Assembly (NCBI GenBank): GCA_947179155.2
Contig: OX359278.1
Coordinates: 27,847,273 to 27,911,272 of the forward strand
DNA length: 64,000 bases
Direction of reading: 5' to 3'
DNA from: Hedera helix
Lineage: Eukaryota > Streptophyta > Magnoliopsida > Apiales > Araliaceae
In this document: one piece after another, positions 62,791 to 64,000 of the stretch
How positions within the stretch are numbered: the first letter of the stretch is position 1
Layout of the letters: each line of letters opens with the position of its first letter
The notes under the pieces: generated by a model
Seen by the model: only the letters and a program-made list of their open reading frames with translations
The model's database searches: none
Told to the model about the DNA's origin: nothing
Program-made: the position numbers and the translations under genes

Positions 62791-63545
62791 GGAAAAAGAT
62801 TATCTATCTGACCTTAGAGAATGCTTCCAGAATGTTAGATTTTATAACATGAGGCTTAACCTCACTAAATGCACCTTCGACCTCTGGTCAGGCAAAATTT
62901 TGGGGTATATGGTAAGCTGAAGAGGGATAGAAGCAAATACCAAAAAGATATCGGCTATCCTTGATATGCACCCATCAAAGAATTTTAAAGAAATACAAAG
63001 TTTGTCTGGGAGATTAGCGGCTCTACGGTGATTCGTGGTTCGATTAGCAGAAAAGTGTCTTTTCTTCTTTAACACTCTAAAAGGAGCTCAGAACTATAAA
63101 ACATTTCTATGGACCAAAGAATGCCAAGAAGCTTTTGAATAAATTAAGAGATATATCTCTTCTCCCCCGATACTCAGCAAAGCTCTTCCCGAAGAAGATT
63201 TACAATTATATTTGTCTATTACACCTCTAGCAATCAGACCAACCTTAGTAAGAGAAGACTCTCAGGGGAAAAAACTCGTTTATTATGTAAGCCATGCTCT
63301 TCGGGACATAGAAACCAGGTACCCAAATTTGGAGAAGTTGGCTTACGCTTTGGTTATTTCTATTCGAAAACTCCGTCATTATTTCCAAAGGAGGACAATT
63401 ATTGTCTTCATATATTAGCCCCTTAGAAAGGTTTTGTATCGACTTGACTCATCAGGAAGGTTAGTAGCATAGGCCATTGAGCTGAGTCAATTTAACCTAG
63501 AATTTCTCCCTCGAATGGCCATTAAAGCACAAGCTCTTATCGATT
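62791..63545 (+). pseudogene. Tat-type RT thumb and first RNase H region
   Basis: NLTKCTFDLWSGKILGYMVS, then a TGA and RGIEAN (62858-62940), SLSGRLAALR (63000-63029), FLWTKECQEAFE (about 63102-63137), LYYVSHALRD-like VYYVSHALRDIETRYPNLEK (63277-63341) and LRHYFQRRTIIVF: the standard order through the connection and RNase H domains. Several stops (TGA at 62918 and 63030, TAA at 63138, TAG at 63416). Confidence 0.75.
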
Positions 63546-63639
63546 TCATCATCGAATGTTCTTTTCCCGATGAGGTAGAAGAAAAACCATATGATCTCCC
63601 GAAAAGCCTGTTTGGACACTGTTCAATACCGGGACCAGG

Positions 63640-64000
63640 AGTGGGACCGGAATAATTCTTACTTCTCCCGAAGGCTTTAAACTATAACAATCTATTCTGT
63701 TCAAATTCATGGCCACCAATAATATAACAGAATACGAGGAACTCATGGTAGGATTGAGATTGGCCTAAAGTCTATAAGTGAAAAACTTGGTGGTATACAA
63801 CGATTCCCAACTAGTGGTTAAACAAGTCCTAAGGGAATACGAAGTAAAGGAAACACATTTGCAGGCCTATCTCCAACTAGTGCAAACATTACTTACGTAC
63901 TTTTCGAAGCATCAAATCATCGACGTGGCTAGGACAGATAATATAATAGTCGTTGCTCTCTCCAAGTTAGCAACTACAGATCAGGGTGAGTTAGAAGGAT
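63640..64000 (+). pseudogene. Second (Tat-specific) RNase H, continues past window
   Basis: After another frameshift: ILTSPEGFKL (about 63656-63685), NNITEYEELMVGLRLA (about 63718-63765), LVVYNDSQLVVKQVLREYEV (63787-63846), then LVQTLL and ALSKLATT. These are the conserved points of the extra RNase H domain carried by Tat/Ogre elements, including the catalytic-type Glu of TEYE and Asp of YNDS. TAA and TAG codons interrupt it. Confidence 0.75.

Larger units (their letters stand above)
55181..64000 (+). mobile_element. Ty3/gypsy Tat/Ogre-type element, 3' end outside window
   Basis: The 5' LTR (55181-55653) is followed by gag, protease, reverse transcriptase, RNase H and a second, Tat-specific RNase H up to the window edge. 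Inserted in the third copy of the duplicated module, directly after CATATTAAAA. Many stops and at least two frameshifts; split by solo LTR H at 58054-62281. Confidence 0.85.

Overview
This window is nuclear DNA of a flowering plant, most likely a eudicot. It is very AT-rich, full of nested LTR retrotransposons and microsatellites, and holds one intact intronless plant glycosyltransferase gene. I see no rRNA, tRNA or CRISPR.

Layout. (1) 1-3.8 kb: remnants of two giant-LTR elements in opposite orientations. (2) 4.0-4.45 kb: a long hairpin and a frameshifted fragment of a WAT1/MtN21-like transporter gene, then about 2 kb of unassigned DNA. (3) 6.4-38.7 kb: one Ty3/gypsy element of the chromovirus Tekay/Del type, bounded by a perfect 5-bp duplication (CAGAT). 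It is stretched to 32.3 kb by four later giant-LTR insertions: 7423-15409, 16589-20800, 22906-26936 and 29202-35409. The last of these carries a further 1.85-kb solo LTR. Once the insertions and one duplication copy each are set aside, gag-pol runs in one frame as far as the integrase, but its catalytic residues are lost. (4) 38.7-39.6 kb: probable Tat-type integrase tail with tandem repeats. (5) 39.6-55.2 kb: host intergenic DNA with locally multiplied segments, two more giant-LTR fragments (44.1-47.3 kb), a non-autonomous hAT element with an 8-bp duplication, and the single intact gene, a UGT93/zeatin O-glucosyltransferase-like gene (50262-51698) with TATA box and poly(A) signal. (6) 55.2-64.0 kb: a decayed Tat/Ogre-type Ty3/gypsy element with a second (Tat-type) RNase H, split by a 4.2-kb solo giant LTR with duplication GTCAA.

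The most interesting pattern is in the giant LTRs (about 3.9-5.2 kb each). Despite strong divergence and both orientations they share a colinear plan: U3, TATA box, GC-rich island, AT-rich palindromes (a long ladder in some copies), then a segment with every mark of an intron. That segment has a donor AG|GCAAGT (the rare GC-AG class), a small TGAGC/GCTCA hairpin whose 3' arm fits a branch site, and a CAG acceptor 21-30 nt later. The one such element with both LTRs visible has a 2.1-kb internal region without coding capacity, so it resembles a LARD (large retrotransposon derivative) that would need proteins from another element.

All family assignments come from reading motifs in the sequence; no database search was run.
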